Source: an uncultured Granulosicoccaceae bacterium (GTDB taxonomy: Bacteria; Pseudomonadota; Gammaproteobacteria; Granulosicoccales; Granulosicoccaceae). Taken from it: a DNA stretch of 37,908 nucleotides. The notes beneath the pieces are model-generated. The model was not told the DNA's origin, ran no database searches, and saw only the letters and a program-made list of their open reading frames with translations. Position 1 is the stretch's first letter. The number at the start of each line of letters is the position of its first letter. The stretch is from positions 1 to 37,908 of the forward strand of contig CALLBO010000053.1 in assembly GCA_937998875.1 (NCBI GenBank). Reading direction: 5' to 3'. Of the stretch, positions 1-8,234 are shown in pieces. Position numbers and translations under genes: made by a program.

Positions 1-87
1 GTGATGGGCATTTACCTGATTGGAAAAAACCTGATGGCAGGTCCTAAAACTGATAGCAAGGAACCATATAAACCGCATGAGTTATAA
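1..87 (+). CDS. C-terminal end of an upstream gene (partial, unidentified)
   Basis: A reading frame is open from the first base and ends at TAA 85-87, giving 28 residues with a hydrophobic start (MGIYLIGKNLMAG) and a polar tail. It would overlap the next gene by 11 bases, which fits translational coupling in an operon. A second frame is also open from base 3 to a stop at 45-47 (residues beginning DGHLPDWKK), so the identity of the real tail is uncertain. The family cannot be named from so short a piece. Confidence 0.35.
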   Translation: MMGIYLIGKNLMAGPKTDSKEPYKPHEL

Positions 88-883
88 AATAGCAATCGGT
101 AGCCTCGGAACCATCGGTTATCAGGTAGCAAAGAAACTTGAAGATGGAATCGAAGGCCTTACACTCACTGCAGTATCCGCCAGCAACAAAGAAAAGGCTG
201 CTGAGAAGGTATCAGGATTTGCCCACCCACCATCGGTTGTTTCGGCCCAACAGCTCGCAGATGCAGCAGACATTATTGTAGAATGTGCGCCCGCCGCAAT
301 TTTTAGAGATATCGCTGAGCCAGTTATAGAAGAGGGTAAAAAGCTGATGCCTTTAAGTGTGGGGGCATTACTATCCCACTGGGACCTGGTTGAACGTGCC
401 AAAGTCACCGGTGCAAAAATACTGGTGCCATCTGGAGCGTTGCTGGGTCTCGATGCCGTGCGGGCTGCAAGTGAAGGTGAATTCAAGAGTGTGACTATGG
501 TGACCCGAAAGCCACCGGCCGGACTTGCCGGTGCACCTCACCTTATTGACAACAATATCAATATCGAAAACCTGAGCGAACCCAAGCTTGTCTTTGAAGG
601 CTCTGCACGCGACGGAGCAAAAGGATTCCCTGCCAATGTCAATGTGGCCGCAGCCTTGGCACTGGCTGGTCCCGGCCCTGATGATACCTCGCTACAAATC
701 TGGGCAGACCCGACTGTAAGCCGCAACACCCACACTATTAAAGTCGCTGCAAGCTCCGCTGACTTTGAAATGAAAATGCTGTCTATCCCGACACCGGAAA
801 AGCCCGCCACAGGACGTATTGTGGCATTAAGTGTTATTGCCAGTTTGCGCGCGCAGGTGTCTCCGTTGGTGATCGGGGCTTGA
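77..883 (+). CDS. Aspartate dehydrogenase family protein (NadX-like)
   Basis: A 268-residue cytosolic NAD(P)-dependent dehydrogenase of the aspartate dehydrogenase family (homoserine-dehydrogenase-like NAD fold followed by the aspartate dehydrogenase domain). The family interconverts L-aspartate and iminosuccinate/oxaloacetate plus ammonia, and can feed NAD synthesis or ammonia assimilation. The N-terminal nucleotide-binding loop is IGSLGTIGYQVA (residues 7-18). The family-typical segments SVGALLSH (94-101) and VPSGALLGLDA (117-127) are present, and the NTHTI motif carries the expected catalytic His at about 219. Length is normal. The start is ATG at 77, but the AAGGA upstream (58-62) is 14 bases away, so initiation may depend on coupling to the upstream gene. 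It converges on the minus-strand genes that follow. The substrate could be another amino or imino acid, since only family membership is visible. Confidence 0.85.
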   Translation: MSYKIAIGSLGTIGYQVAKKLEDGIEGLTLTAVSASNKEKAAEKVSGFAHPPSVVSAQQLADAADIIVECAPAAIFRDIAEPVIEEGKKLMPLSVGALLSHWDLVERAKVTGAKILVPSGALLGLDAVRAASEGEFKSVTMVTRKPPAGLAGAPHLIDNNINIENLSEPKLVFEGSARDGAKGFPANVNVAAALALAGPGPDDTSLQIWADPTVSRNTHTIKVAASSADFEMKMLSIPTPEKPATGRIVALSVIASLRAQVSPLVIGA

Positions 884-985
884 AGTAGTTTTCTACCCTC
901 CGGCAAATCGCATTAGTTCGCAGTGGATAAGGAAATCATGTATCAAATGATACAGCCTGATAGAACAATACCCATTGACACTCCG

Positions 986-1963
986 TTATCCCGCTACCAG
1001 ATCCGCAGGTGTGAGTTCTTTAAAAAAGGCACATATGTTATCGATTACTCTATATCCCATTGCATCACGAGTAGTTTCTGTCGCACTACCCAGGTGAGGT
1101 AGTAACACGACATTCTCCAGGGCCAGATATGCCTCATTGATGTGCGGCTCATTGTTGAACACATCCAATCCTGCGCCGGCAATTTGCTTATTTTTTAATA
1201 CACTGATTAGTGCATCATCATCAACTACCTCCCCACGAGCTGTGTTGATGATAAAACCAGAAGGCTTCATTAGCGCCAGCATTTTGTGATTTATCAGGTG
1301 AGTATTTTCAACCCCACCGGGGCAATGCAACGATATAAAGTCTGATTGTCTGAAAAGATCATCCAGTGATTCAAGCTGGGTAGCTTTATATTCTTTTAAC
1401 ACTGCCGGTGGAACACGCGAGCGGTTGTAGACCTTTACCTGCATATCAAAGCCGAGTGCGCGTTGAGCCGCAGCCCTACCTATTCGACCGAAACCTACAA
1501 TACCGAACGTCTTTTGACTAACTTTGTGGCCTATCATGTGCGTCGGCCGCCAGCCGGTCCATGCACCGTTGCGCAACTCACGCTCAGCCTCACCGGCCCG
1601 CCTGGCCGCCATTAACATTAGCATTACGGCTATGTCTGCCGTGCATTCACTAAGCACATCGGGTGTGTTAGTCACCACAATGCCCAGTCGTTTAACAGAC
1701 GGCAGATCAATGTGGCTGAAACCAACGCCATAGTTTCCAATAATTCTGGTTTTCACTTCTGATGGTTTGATACCTTCAAAAACACTCGCATCCAGTTTGT
1801 CAGTAACGGTAGTCAGGATTGCGTCATATTCTAACAAGGCGCTTTTTGTTTCCAATTTCGAGAGCGGCCTGTCATCAGAATTTAATGTTACGTCAAATAA
1901 TTCTGCCAGCTTTTCCTCAACAGACGTCGGCCATTTACGGGTTACCAGTACGCTTGGTTTCAT
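986..1963 (-). CDS. D-2-hydroxyacid dehydrogenase (glyoxylate/hydroxypyruvate reductase type)
   Basis: A 325-residue NAD(P)-dependent D-isomer 2-hydroxyacid dehydrogenase. The Rossmann motif is GFGRIGRAAAQRAL (157-170). The catalytic set is complete: Arg243 in TARGEVVDDD, Glu272 in NNEP and His290 in LLPHLGSAT. The basic stretch YNRSR after the second beta strand (about 179-183) hints at NADP(H) preference, which is inference. The best guess is reduction of glyoxylate to glycolate and of hydroxypyruvate to D-glycerate. The start is ATG at 1963, with AGGA eight bases upstream. It lies 49 bp downstream of the MmgE/PrpD gene on the same strand, so the two are probably co-transcribed. It could serve the serine-glyoxylate aminotransferase encoded about 15 kb away, which would release hydroxypyruvate. 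Confidence 0.9.
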   Translation of the reverse strand: MKPSVLVTRKWPTSVEEKLAELFDVTLNSDDRPLSKLETKSALLEYDAILTTVTDKLDASVFEGIKPSEVKTRIIGNYGVGFSHIDLPSVKRLGIVVTNTPDVLSECTADIAVMLMLMAARRAGEAERELRNGAWTGWRPTHMIGHKVSQKTFGIVGFGRIGRAAAQRALGFDMQVKVYNRSRVPPAVLKEYKATQLESLDDLFRQSDFISLHCPGGVENTHLINHKMLALMKPSGFIINTARGEVVDDDALISVLKNKQIAGAGLDVFNNEPHINEAYLALENVVLLPHLGSATETTRDAMGYRVIDNICAFFKELTPADLVAG

Positions 1964-2012
1964 TAACTGTTCCTGTTATCGCGTTACTTTTATCAAAAAC
2001 GGATGCGGGAGA

Positions 2013-3302
2013 TTATTCAAACAGACCCACCTCACGAACCGATTCACTTCCGCGATGTTGTATTTTTTCCCACAACTCATCTGAATTATCACCAATAACC
2101 GCTTTTGCTTTATTACGTAACCTTTTGCCAAGCGTATCCAAATCAATCCTGTTTGAAAGATCATGCTCTGCGTTAAGCTCAACACCATCTTTCAAATTGA
2201 TTTTAATCTCAGCAGCAGTATCCGGAATATTGGCCCCAACCACTGTTACCTTTTCTGCAAAATCAATTAGGGCTTCATTAGTACAAACCTTGTTACTATA
2301 GGAATCAGGATCAGCGGTAGACAACCCTTTTATAGTCATGCCCGCAAGCCACGCATAACTGAATTTCGCCTCCAACCCTGTTACCGGTGATTTTATATCA
2401 CAAACACGTAGCCACTTCGGGTGGATACAAACTTCAAGCGAGGTGACTTTATCTGCGGTGAATCTATGATTTCTGCGGGCATCAAGAATGGCCTCGATCA
2501 TCGCGTGGGTTCCGTGACAACACGCATGCAACTTGAAGCAGATATCATCAAACAGAAATTTGTCGTTATCATTGCTCCTTGCAGGGTTGTTGCTGTGGGT
2601 TTCAATAAATCCCTGCAGCCCATCCAGCCCGTCATCTGCAGAGGTCACACCCAGCGCTGCTAATTCTGCGCACTCAACACCGTTAGACGCGGCGTAACCT
2701 GCATTTAACGGTTTCCCCATGGTGCCGAACTGATTTTTTAACCCGCTTGCACGCGTCGAACACAACCCCAGTGCAGCGTGCAATTGACCCGGAGATAGTT
2801 CATATAGGCGTGACGCAGCGACAGTAGCTCCAAACGCACCAGCAGTCGCCGTTTGATGAAAACCACGCTCGTAATGCTGTGGCCCTAAAACCATTCCAAC
2901 GTTGATTGCAGCCTCTGCACCTATCACAAACGCATCTACCAGCTCGGTGATTGTTGCATCAGTCTTCTCAGCTACAGCCATCGCTGCCGGGTATACCCCT
3001 ACAGACAAATGACCAATATGTGCAAAATGCGTATCGTCGTAATCGAGTGCATGTGAGATGGTGCCATTTGCTAAGGACGCTGCTACTGCCGTCGCGGGGT
3101 TGCCGCCAAAGACTGAACACGATCCATCAGCATACTGTCTGCAAATATAATCTCTAACCTTCCTTGAAACCGGTTCCTCGCGGCCACCTGTTCCGCACAC
3201 AATCCAGTCAAACAAGGACAGTTTTCCATAGGTCTGTGTGAGCTGTGGAATACTGGCAGCGTCTAATGAATATAGTTTTGTAAGTTGCTGGATAAGACTC
3301 AT
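2013..3302 (-). CDS. MmgE/PrpD family protein
   Basis: A 429-residue member of the MmgE/PrpD family, which includes 2-methylcitrate dehydratase and cis-aconitate decarboxylase. Family signatures are visible: ALDYDDTHFAHIGHLSVGVYPAAMA (about 85-109), the glycine-rich NVGMVLGPQHYERGFHQTATAGAFGA (about 134-159), and FKLHACCHGTHAMIEAILDAR in the middle. The start is ATG at 3302, without a good ribosome-binding site. No other propionate or methylcitrate-cycle gene (prpB, prpC, acnD) is nearby, so methylcitrate dehydration is not supported by context. Many paralogues of this family sit in uncharacterised organic-acid operons, and the immediate partner here is a 2-hydroxyacid dehydrogenase. Substrate unknown. 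Confidence 0.88.
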   Translation of the reverse strand: MSLIQQLTKLYSLDAASIPQLTQTYGKLSLFDWIVCGTGGREEPVSRKVRDYICRQYADGSCSVFGGNPATAVAASLANGTISHALDYDDTHFAHIGHLSVGVYPAAMAVAEKTDATITELVDAFVIGAEAAINVGMVLGPQHYERGFHQTATAGAFGATVAASRLYELSPGQLHAALGLCSTRASGLKNQFGTMGKPLNAGYAASNGVECAELAALGVTSADDGLDGLQGFIETHSNNPARSNDNDKFLFDDICFKLHACCHGTHAMIEAILDARRNHRFTADKVTSLEVCIHPKWLRVCDIKSPVTGLEAKFSYAWLAGMTIKGLSTADPDSYSNKVCTNEALIDFAEKVTVVGANIPDTAAEIKINLKDGVELNAEHDLSNRIDLDTLGKRLRNKAKAVIGDNSDELWEKIQHRGSESVREVGLFE

Positions 3303-3433
3303 ACTTTAATTACGCACCCCTCTTACGATGCAAACAACGCTTCTGATTCTGCCAGGCGAGAATGTCTTTTTCGGGTAGATTGAAAAACTCACCAACCACG
3401 GTTATTGACTTCTCTATCTTAACGTTCGTTGTT

Positions 3434-4444
3434 TCACAGTTTGATCAACTGCCCTGGTGCAGGTGTTTCAATGATACCTGTAGCCGCAGCGCGCTCCCCC
3501 GGCTCGGCCATCGGCTCGTCTGTTAAAGAGAAGGTTCCCCAGTGCATACCGATCGCTCTTGAAGCACCGACATCTTTTACTGCTTGCAGTGCTTCTTCGG
3601 GATTCATGTGGGAGCTTTTCATAAACCAGCGCGGATCATAAGCACCAATAGGCACTAACGCCAGATCAACAGTTCCTAAACGCTGAGCAATAGTTTTAAA
3701 ATCATTCGAGTAGCCACTATCACCAACAAACAAGGTTCGATGACTGGGTGAATCGATAAGAAAACCAGCCCATAGCACTTTGTTACGGTCAAAAGGGCTT
3801 CGGCTACTCCAGTGTTGCACTGGTACTGCATGAATAGTGGTACCTTCCACTTTCTCGCTGTCCCACCAATCAAGCTCGGTGACTTGTTTGACACCCAGTT
3901 TATCGAAAAACGGTTTCTGATTAAGTGGTACAAAGTACTGTGGTGGATTGTCTGGCTGTTTCGCCCGCAAATCTTTGATACTGCGTTTATCCAGATGGTC
4001 GTAGTGGTTATGCGATATCAATACAACATCTATGGCCGGTAACTGCTCTATAGACATTGCGGGCGGTGTAGTTCGTTTCGGGCCGGCAAAGCTTACCGGT
4101 GAAGCGCGGTTGGAGAAAATGGGATCAGTAAGAATATTCAGCCCGTCAACCTGAAGTAAAAATGTACTATGCCCAATCCAGGTTATCTGTGTTGTACCCG
4201 GGTCGGCTAGTGCCTCTGGTTCAGGAGTCACACCTGGCAAGGTTAACGGCACAACGTCTGGTGCCTGTCGCTGCCACTTGAGCAATTCCCTGAATGGTTT
4301 GTCTATCGCCTCACCATTGGTATTGACAAAGGTTCCGTCTGCTTGATGATGTGCCGGTGCATTGTTATCCATCTTTATAGAGGGAGAACAGGCAACCAGC
4401 ACACCCACCAGACACAGGATGATTCGACTTTTTCTTGCGTGCAA
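3434..4444 (-). CDS. Metallo-beta-lactamase-fold lipoprotein (UlaG/NAPE-PLD-like hydrolase)
   Basis: A metal-dependent hydrolase of the metallo-beta-lactamase superfamily, in the branch that includes UlaG and the N-acyl-phosphatidylethanolamine phospholipase D-like proteins. I place the start at TTG 4444, giving 336 residues. From there the protein begins with a lipoprotein signal (basic residues, hydrophobic core, lipobox LVAC with Cys19). AGGA lies upstream within the end of the GST gene. The first in-frame ATG further upstream would put about 90 unrelated residues inside the GST gene, and the next ATG downstream would lose the lipobox. The core has TWIGHSTFLL, then HNHYDH (His145, His147, Asp149, His150), FVGDSGYS and a late GMHWGTF. 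The product is probably a membrane-anchored periplasmic or outer-membrane hydrolase of a phosphodiester or similar bond. The start lies 16 bases after the GST stop codon, so the pair is likely coupled. Confidence 0.85.
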   Translation of the reverse strand: MHARKSRIILCLVGVLVACSPSIKMDNNAPAHHQADGTFVNTNGEAIDKPFRELLKWQRQAPDVVPLTLPGVTPEPEALADPGTTQITWIGHSTFLLQVDGLNILTDPIFSNRASPVSFAGPKRTTPPAMSIEQLPAIDVVLISHNHYDHLDKRSIKDLRAKQPDNPPQYFVPLNQKPFFDKLGVKQVTELDWWDSEKVEGTTIHAVPVQHWSSRSPFDRNKVLWAGFLIDSPSHRTLFVGDSGYSNDFKTIAQRLGTVDLALVPIGAYDPRWFMKSSHMNPEEALQAVKDVGASRAIGMHWGTFSLTDEPMAEPGERAAATGIIETPAPGQLIKL

Positions 4445-4460
4445 GATAAAACAATCCTGC

Positions 4461-5078
4461 CTATTCCGGCAGATGAGCCAACACCTTCTGCACGCTTTCA
4501 CGTTCCAGCATGCGATTGTAGTGATCTGTGCAATGCTTGAGCCCGGTAAGATCAAATCCTTCTCCCAGCCCACGGTCGTAGATCCAGAAAAAATATGAAT
4601 CACAAACTGTGTAATGATCAAAAAACCATGTCCTGCCAGCCAACTCGGCGTCAACCAGCTCCATCTGTTCGATATACATGGCCTTGGACTTTGCCTTGAT
4701 GTCTGCATGAGCATCGGTGTTGGCGCAAAACTTTATCGGCTTGAAGTGGCGGGTCAAATGCTGGTGAATTCCGGACCCGAACCAGCCCATGTAGGACAGT
4801 GCCTTTTTATGATCCCAACTATCTGCCGGCAGCAGATTAGCTTTCGGGTAAGTTTCTGCAATCCAGGATTGCATGGCGACATTTTCAGTCAGTCCTTTGC
4901 CGTCGACAGTGAGAAAGGGTACTTTCTTCTTCGGATTGATTGCCGCGTATTCCGGGCTGGTTTGATCACTGTTCTTCAGAAGGATGAATTTGACCTCAAC
5001 TTCAGCTCCTGCCTCAAGAAGCGACACATAAGTGGCCATTGAGCAGGCGCCAGGCGAGTGGTATAGCGTAATGTCCAT
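4461..5078 (-). CDS. Glutathione S-transferase family protein
   Basis: A 205-residue cytosolic GST. The N-terminal thioredoxin-fold domain begins MDITLYHSPGACSMATYV, where SPGACS resembles the beta-class active-site region with a Cys at about residue 12. The glutathione-binding motif follows as KKKVPFLTVDG and LTENVAMQSWIAE (about 50-75). The C-terminal helical domain is present, with an aspartate-containing turn near FFDHYTVCDSYFFW. Normal length; the start is ATG at 5078. It is the upstream member of a two-gene unit with the metallo-beta-lactamase-fold lipoprotein. Other roles within the family (isomerase, dehalogenase, disulfide reductase) are possible. Confidence 0.88.
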   Translation of the reverse strand: MDITLYHSPGACSMATYVSLLEAGAEVEVKFILLKNSDQTSPEYAAINPKKKVPFLTVDGKGLTENVAMQSWIAETYPKANLLPADSWDHKKALSYMGWFGSGIHQHLTRHFKPIKFCANTDAHADIKAKSKAMYIEQMELVDAELAGRTWFFDHYTVCDSYFFWIYDRGLGEGFDLTGLKHCTDHYNRMLERESVQKVLAHLPE

Positions 5079-5218
5079 TAGATCCTCAGCGTGTCAGTTG
5101 TGTTTTTTACATTTACTTTTCCGGTGAGTGTATAAGGTCAAGCCAATTAGTTAAAGATTTATCCGCAGCCGGGTTCCCGCACCAGCGGCAGGCGGCCTGA
5201 GATCACAATCTGACGGGC

Positions 5219-6232
5219 TCAGCGGCAAAAATCTCCGGTGACTGTTGCCCCGTTGTTGGTGACCGTGCGCGTCTCGAAGGTATAGCAACCAGCCTGATCA
5301 GCCGGCGCGTAGCGCATATAGTAGTTCTCGCCCTGATAGCTGTATTCCATACTTCGCGTACCAGTCTCATCCTGCGTGAAGACCAGATTCTCAACACCAC
5401 CCTTCGGTGGTCTGCCGGCTTCAATGCGCCCTCCGCCGGCAGCCGCTGACAACGGCGGCACGCGCGGTAAACTTCTCACACTTGCGACCTCCCCCATTAA
5501 ACACTGCACGATATAAGGTGCAGAATCAGATGTGTGATAGCGATAGCCGAAGGTTTCATCTATTTGTCCGTTGCAAACATCCAGGTCATCTGCCCTTATA
5601 GTCGTACCGTCCGGATTGTTGTCACCGTAGATCGGAAATCCATCAAACGCCCACCCGATAATGGCATCATCACCGGCGTTCTCCATCTGCTCAATCATGC
5701 AAGTTGGCTTTACATGATAGTGATAGTCATCACCACGCCCCGCATGACCACCACAGACGTCAAGTTGTTGGGTTAACAATGTATCGTGCTTTGTTTGATG
5801 GTGGTAGAGATCCTCTTCAGACATTTCTCCACCGGCTGTGTAGTCATAGATCGGCACTCCATTAACTGCAACACCAAGTGCTGCATCTCTTGTGATTGGT
5901 TGGGATCCAAGATTAGGCCGCAACGGTATCGGTGCTACATAGTCCGCCGGAACCGGTAGTTGTTCATTGGTTCCTACAATGCCAGTCATGAGCTCATGAT
6001 CAGGGTAGGTATCTGAAGAGATTAGTGCTTGCCCATCCAAACAAGTGACCGCCACGCTGTCACTGAACCCTGCTTTGGTAACCGACTCTGTAACTGCAAC
6101 ACAGTGAGCTTCTGCTTCATGCCCGTGAATACTCATAGGCCACACCGCTAACATGCCAGGTAAAAACAATTTCTTGCTGAGTACACCGTTGAACGGCTTT
6201 AACAAAATTAGTTTCTTACTGAATACTCCCAT
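5219..6232 (-). CDS. YHYH domain secreted protein
   Basis: A 337-residue exported protein of the YHYH family, named for its Tyr-His-Tyr-His motif, seen here as GDDYHYHVKPTCM. Other typical pieces are GVAVNGVPIYDYTAGG, EEDLYHHQTKHDTL, IIGWAFDGFPIYGDN and FGYRYHTSDSAPYIVQCLMG. The His-rich core suggests metal binding, but the biochemical function of the family is not established. The N-terminus is a signal sequence containing an odd duplication (GVFSKKLIL then GVLSKKLFL, residues 2-10 and 16-24). The start is ATG at 6232, with GGAGAGG seven bases upstream. The last 90 residues form a separate region with paired cysteines (AGCYTF, GDFCR). It is 112 bp downstream of another secreted protein on the same strand, which is probably its partner. 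Confidence 0.85.
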   Translation of the reverse strand: MGVFSKKLILLKPFNGVLSKKLFLPGMLAVWPMSIHGHEAEAHCVAVTESVTKAGFSDSVAVTCLDGQALISSDTYPDHELMTGIVGTNEQLPVPADYVAPIPLRPNLGSQPITRDAALGVAVNGVPIYDYTAGGEMSEEDLYHHQTKHDTLLTQQLDVCGGHAGRGDDYHYHVKPTCMIEQMENAGDDAIIGWAFDGFPIYGDNNPDGTTIRADDLDVCNGQIDETFGYRYHTSDSAPYIVQCLMGEVASVRSLPRVPPLSAAAGGGRIEAGRPPKGGVENLVFTQDETGTRSMEYSYQGENYYMRYAPADQAGCYTFETRTVTNNGATVTGDFCR

Positions 6233-6344
6233 TTCCGGGCCTCTCCATGAACTGTTATTTGACGGTCTGCAGGCGCTATCTGCATTCGGGCTGCAAAAGT
6301 TCGTTATTGGTAATCAATGCAAGCTTAATTTCAATCGCCGTGCA

Positions 6345-6989
6345 TTACTGAACTACTAATCGACATAGGACAGTATTGTCAGTTTCCAGGTCCGGGCCCC
6401 AAATCAACTTAGCGTTACTATCCCAGGAGATTCGATCGTAGCCGCCTTTCGGACTCACATCCCTTTCCGTGTGTTGCGTCGCTTGCGGCCAGTCAGAAGC
6501 ATCAAAGTCTGCTGTATCCCAGCTTTCAGGTGCTACGGACACATCAAAACCACAGCTGCCCTGGCCCGCTACCGGAGAATCTTCATCAGCGCAAGATTTA
6601 TCAAGTGGCGCACGATGAATCACCAGACACTGCCAGTTTTGATCGCTAACCAATACAGTTTCACCGTCAGCATCTTTGACCTGAAGAATAACCCCGCCAT
6701 CCCCCATCTGTTGACGGCGCGAACCGATATACTCAAGCCCGGTGTCGTTTTCTTTGAAATCCATGGCGGTCAGCCCCAATACAAAAGGCGGCACCGCGGT
6801 GAAGGAAAATGTTTCTGCGTTGAACGATCGTTCGGTTGTAATCGGGACACTGTCTTCAGCAACCAGTGACCCATTGACACTAAGAGAAAACCAGTTGTCT
6901 GCCCAGACGTCTGTGGTATACGTTTCTGCGGTAGCGATTTGAGAGCCCAAAAGAAACACTAGCGCTGCAGCGCGTTGAATAAATGACAT
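6345..6989 (-). CDS. Secreted protein upstream of the YHYH gene, function unknown
   Basis: A 214-residue exported protein starting at ATG 6989 (AGGA seven bases upstream). An earlier in-frame ATG at 7142 would add about 50 residues ahead of the clear signal peptide MSFIQRAAALVFLLGSQIATA and is unlikely. The mature part starts with a segment rich in Trp and Asn (VWADNWFSLSVNG), followed by beta-rich sequence and the tail IWGPDLETDNTVLCRLVVQ. The layout resembles galactose-binding-like jelly-roll domains (a Trp-Phe-Asn-Gly strand, then WDTADFDASDWPQA and a final WG.D), a fold-level guess only. Cysteines in WQCLVIHR, DKSCADED, GSCGFD and VLCRL could form two disulfides, consistent with a periplasmic or surface location. 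Probably in an operon with the YHYH gene. Confidence 0.75.
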   Translation of the reverse strand: MSFIQRAAALVFLLGSQIATAETYTTDVWADNWFSLSVNGSLVAEDSVPITTERSFNAETFSFTAVPPFVLGLTAMDFKENDTGLEYIGSRRQQMGDGGVILQVKDADGETVLVSDQNWQCLVIHRAPLDKSCADEDSPVAGQGSCGFDVSVAPESWDTADFDASDWPQATQHTERDVSPKGGYDRISWDSNAKLIWGPDLETDNTVLCRLVVQ

Positions 6990-7235
6990 GCTCTTATCCT
7001 GATCGTAGACATTGATATCAATATCAAGAATGCCAGCAGAATATGTAAGAATAATGGAAAGTACCGAGACTGTTATAGCAAGGTTGCGGTTGGTGTCGAT
7101 CCGGATCATGTAAAGTGGTAGCGATGCACTTGTCACTCTCATGACTGGAGAAAACGCAACATGTTGAACGACATCGCGTCCACAACTACAGATTGATATA
7201 CTGTTTCGGTAATCAATAAAAGGCTGGAAGATCCA

Positions 7236-8207
7236 TTGTTTTCCTTCGCATCCCGCAGACGTTTTTCAGATCTTAGCGAGCAGCAGGTGCTGGCACTCGC
7301 GATCTCCTCCGAGGAAGACGACGCGCGTATTTACCGGGGATTCGCACAGGCGCTTCGACAGGATTATCCTGAGTCTGCCTCAATGTTCGATGAAATGGCC
7401 GCAGAGGAAGACGAACACCGGCGGGCGCTGCTTGATCTTCACACCGAACGCTTCGGAGATGTTGTCCCCTTAATCAGACGCGAGCACGTTTCCGGCTTCT
7501 ACGCCCGCAAACCGACGTGGCTGGCAGAAAATCTGGGTCTTGCCCAGATGCGCGCTGAAGCTGAAGCGATGGAGTCCGTTGCACAGGCGTTTTACGAAAA
7601 GGCTGCGCAAACCAGTACAGATGCGGGCACGCGTAAGTTACTCGGTGACCTTGCTGCCGCAGAAGCCGAACACAAGGAGATATCAAGCTCACTGGCTGAA
7701 GAACATTTGAGCGACGGTGCAGACTCAGAACAAGCCGCCGCGCATCGACAGTTTGTCTTAACTTACGTACAACCCGGCCTTGCGGGATTAATAGACGGCT
7801 CAATCTCAACGTTGGCGCCCATATTTGCAACCGCCTTTGCAACGCAGAACACCTGGACAACGTTTCTTGTCGGTGTGGCAGCTTCCGTTGGTGCCGGTAT
7901 TTCGATGGGCTTTACCGAAGTGGCATCTGACGATGGTGTGATCTCGGGTCGCGGCTCCCCGATCACCCGAGGGATCGTTACCGGAGTCATGACAACCATC
8001 GGCGGCCTTGGCCATGCATTGCCATACCTCATCCCCGACTTCTGGACAGCGACGTATGTAGCGTTCGTGATTGTCGCACTGGAACTATTCGTGATCACCT
8101 GGATACAGCACAAGTATATGGAAACACCGTGGGTGAAAGCGATGTTGCAAATTATACTTGGCGGGGTGCTTGTACTGGCTGCAGGTATATTGATCGGCAC
8201 AGGTTAG
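7236..8207 (+). CDS. mbfA: Ferritin-like/VIT1 fusion membrane protein (MbfA-like iron exporter)
   Basis: A 323-residue two-domain protein. Residues 1-165 are a rubrerythrin/ferritin-like four-helix domain with two ExxH iron motifs (Glu58-His61 in EEDEH; Glu143-His146 in EAEH) and further carboxylates at 26/27 and 109/113. Residues 175-323 are a VIT1/CCC1-type transporter domain with about five membrane segments, starting PGLAGLIDGSISTLAPIFATAFA. This architecture matches MbfA, described in Agrobacterium and Bradyrhizobium as an inner-membrane iron exporter whose cytosolic ferritin domain senses or gathers iron. The start is TTG at 7236, with GGAAG five bases upstream and no in-frame ATG before residue 50. 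It is monocistronic and divergent from the YHYH pair. I found no clear Irr/ICE or Fur box upstream. Confidence 0.88.
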   Translation: MFSFASRRRFSDLSEQQVLALAISSEEDDARIYRGFAQALRQDYPESASMFDEMAAEEDEHRRALLDLHTERFGDVVPLIRREHVSGFYARKPTWLAENLGLAQMRAEAEAMESVAQAFYEKAAQTSTDAGTRKLLGDLAAAEAEHKEISSSLAEEHLSDGADSEQAAAHRQFVLTYVQPGLAGLIDGSISTLAPIFATAFATQNTWTTFLVGVAASVGAGISMGFTEVASDDGVISGRGSPITRGIVTGVMTTIGGLGHALPYLIPDFWTATYVAFVIVALELFVITWIQHKYMETPWVKAMLQIILGGVLVLAAGILIGTG

Positions 8208-8234
8208 GAGAGAAAGCAGACTGGATTGTCAGAA

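Noticed and set aside
940..953. 14-bp perfect palindrome GTATCAAATGATAC between convergent genes
   Set aside because: The loop would be only 2-4 bases and no T-run follows, so it is not a convincing terminator, and no promoter is expected between convergent genes.
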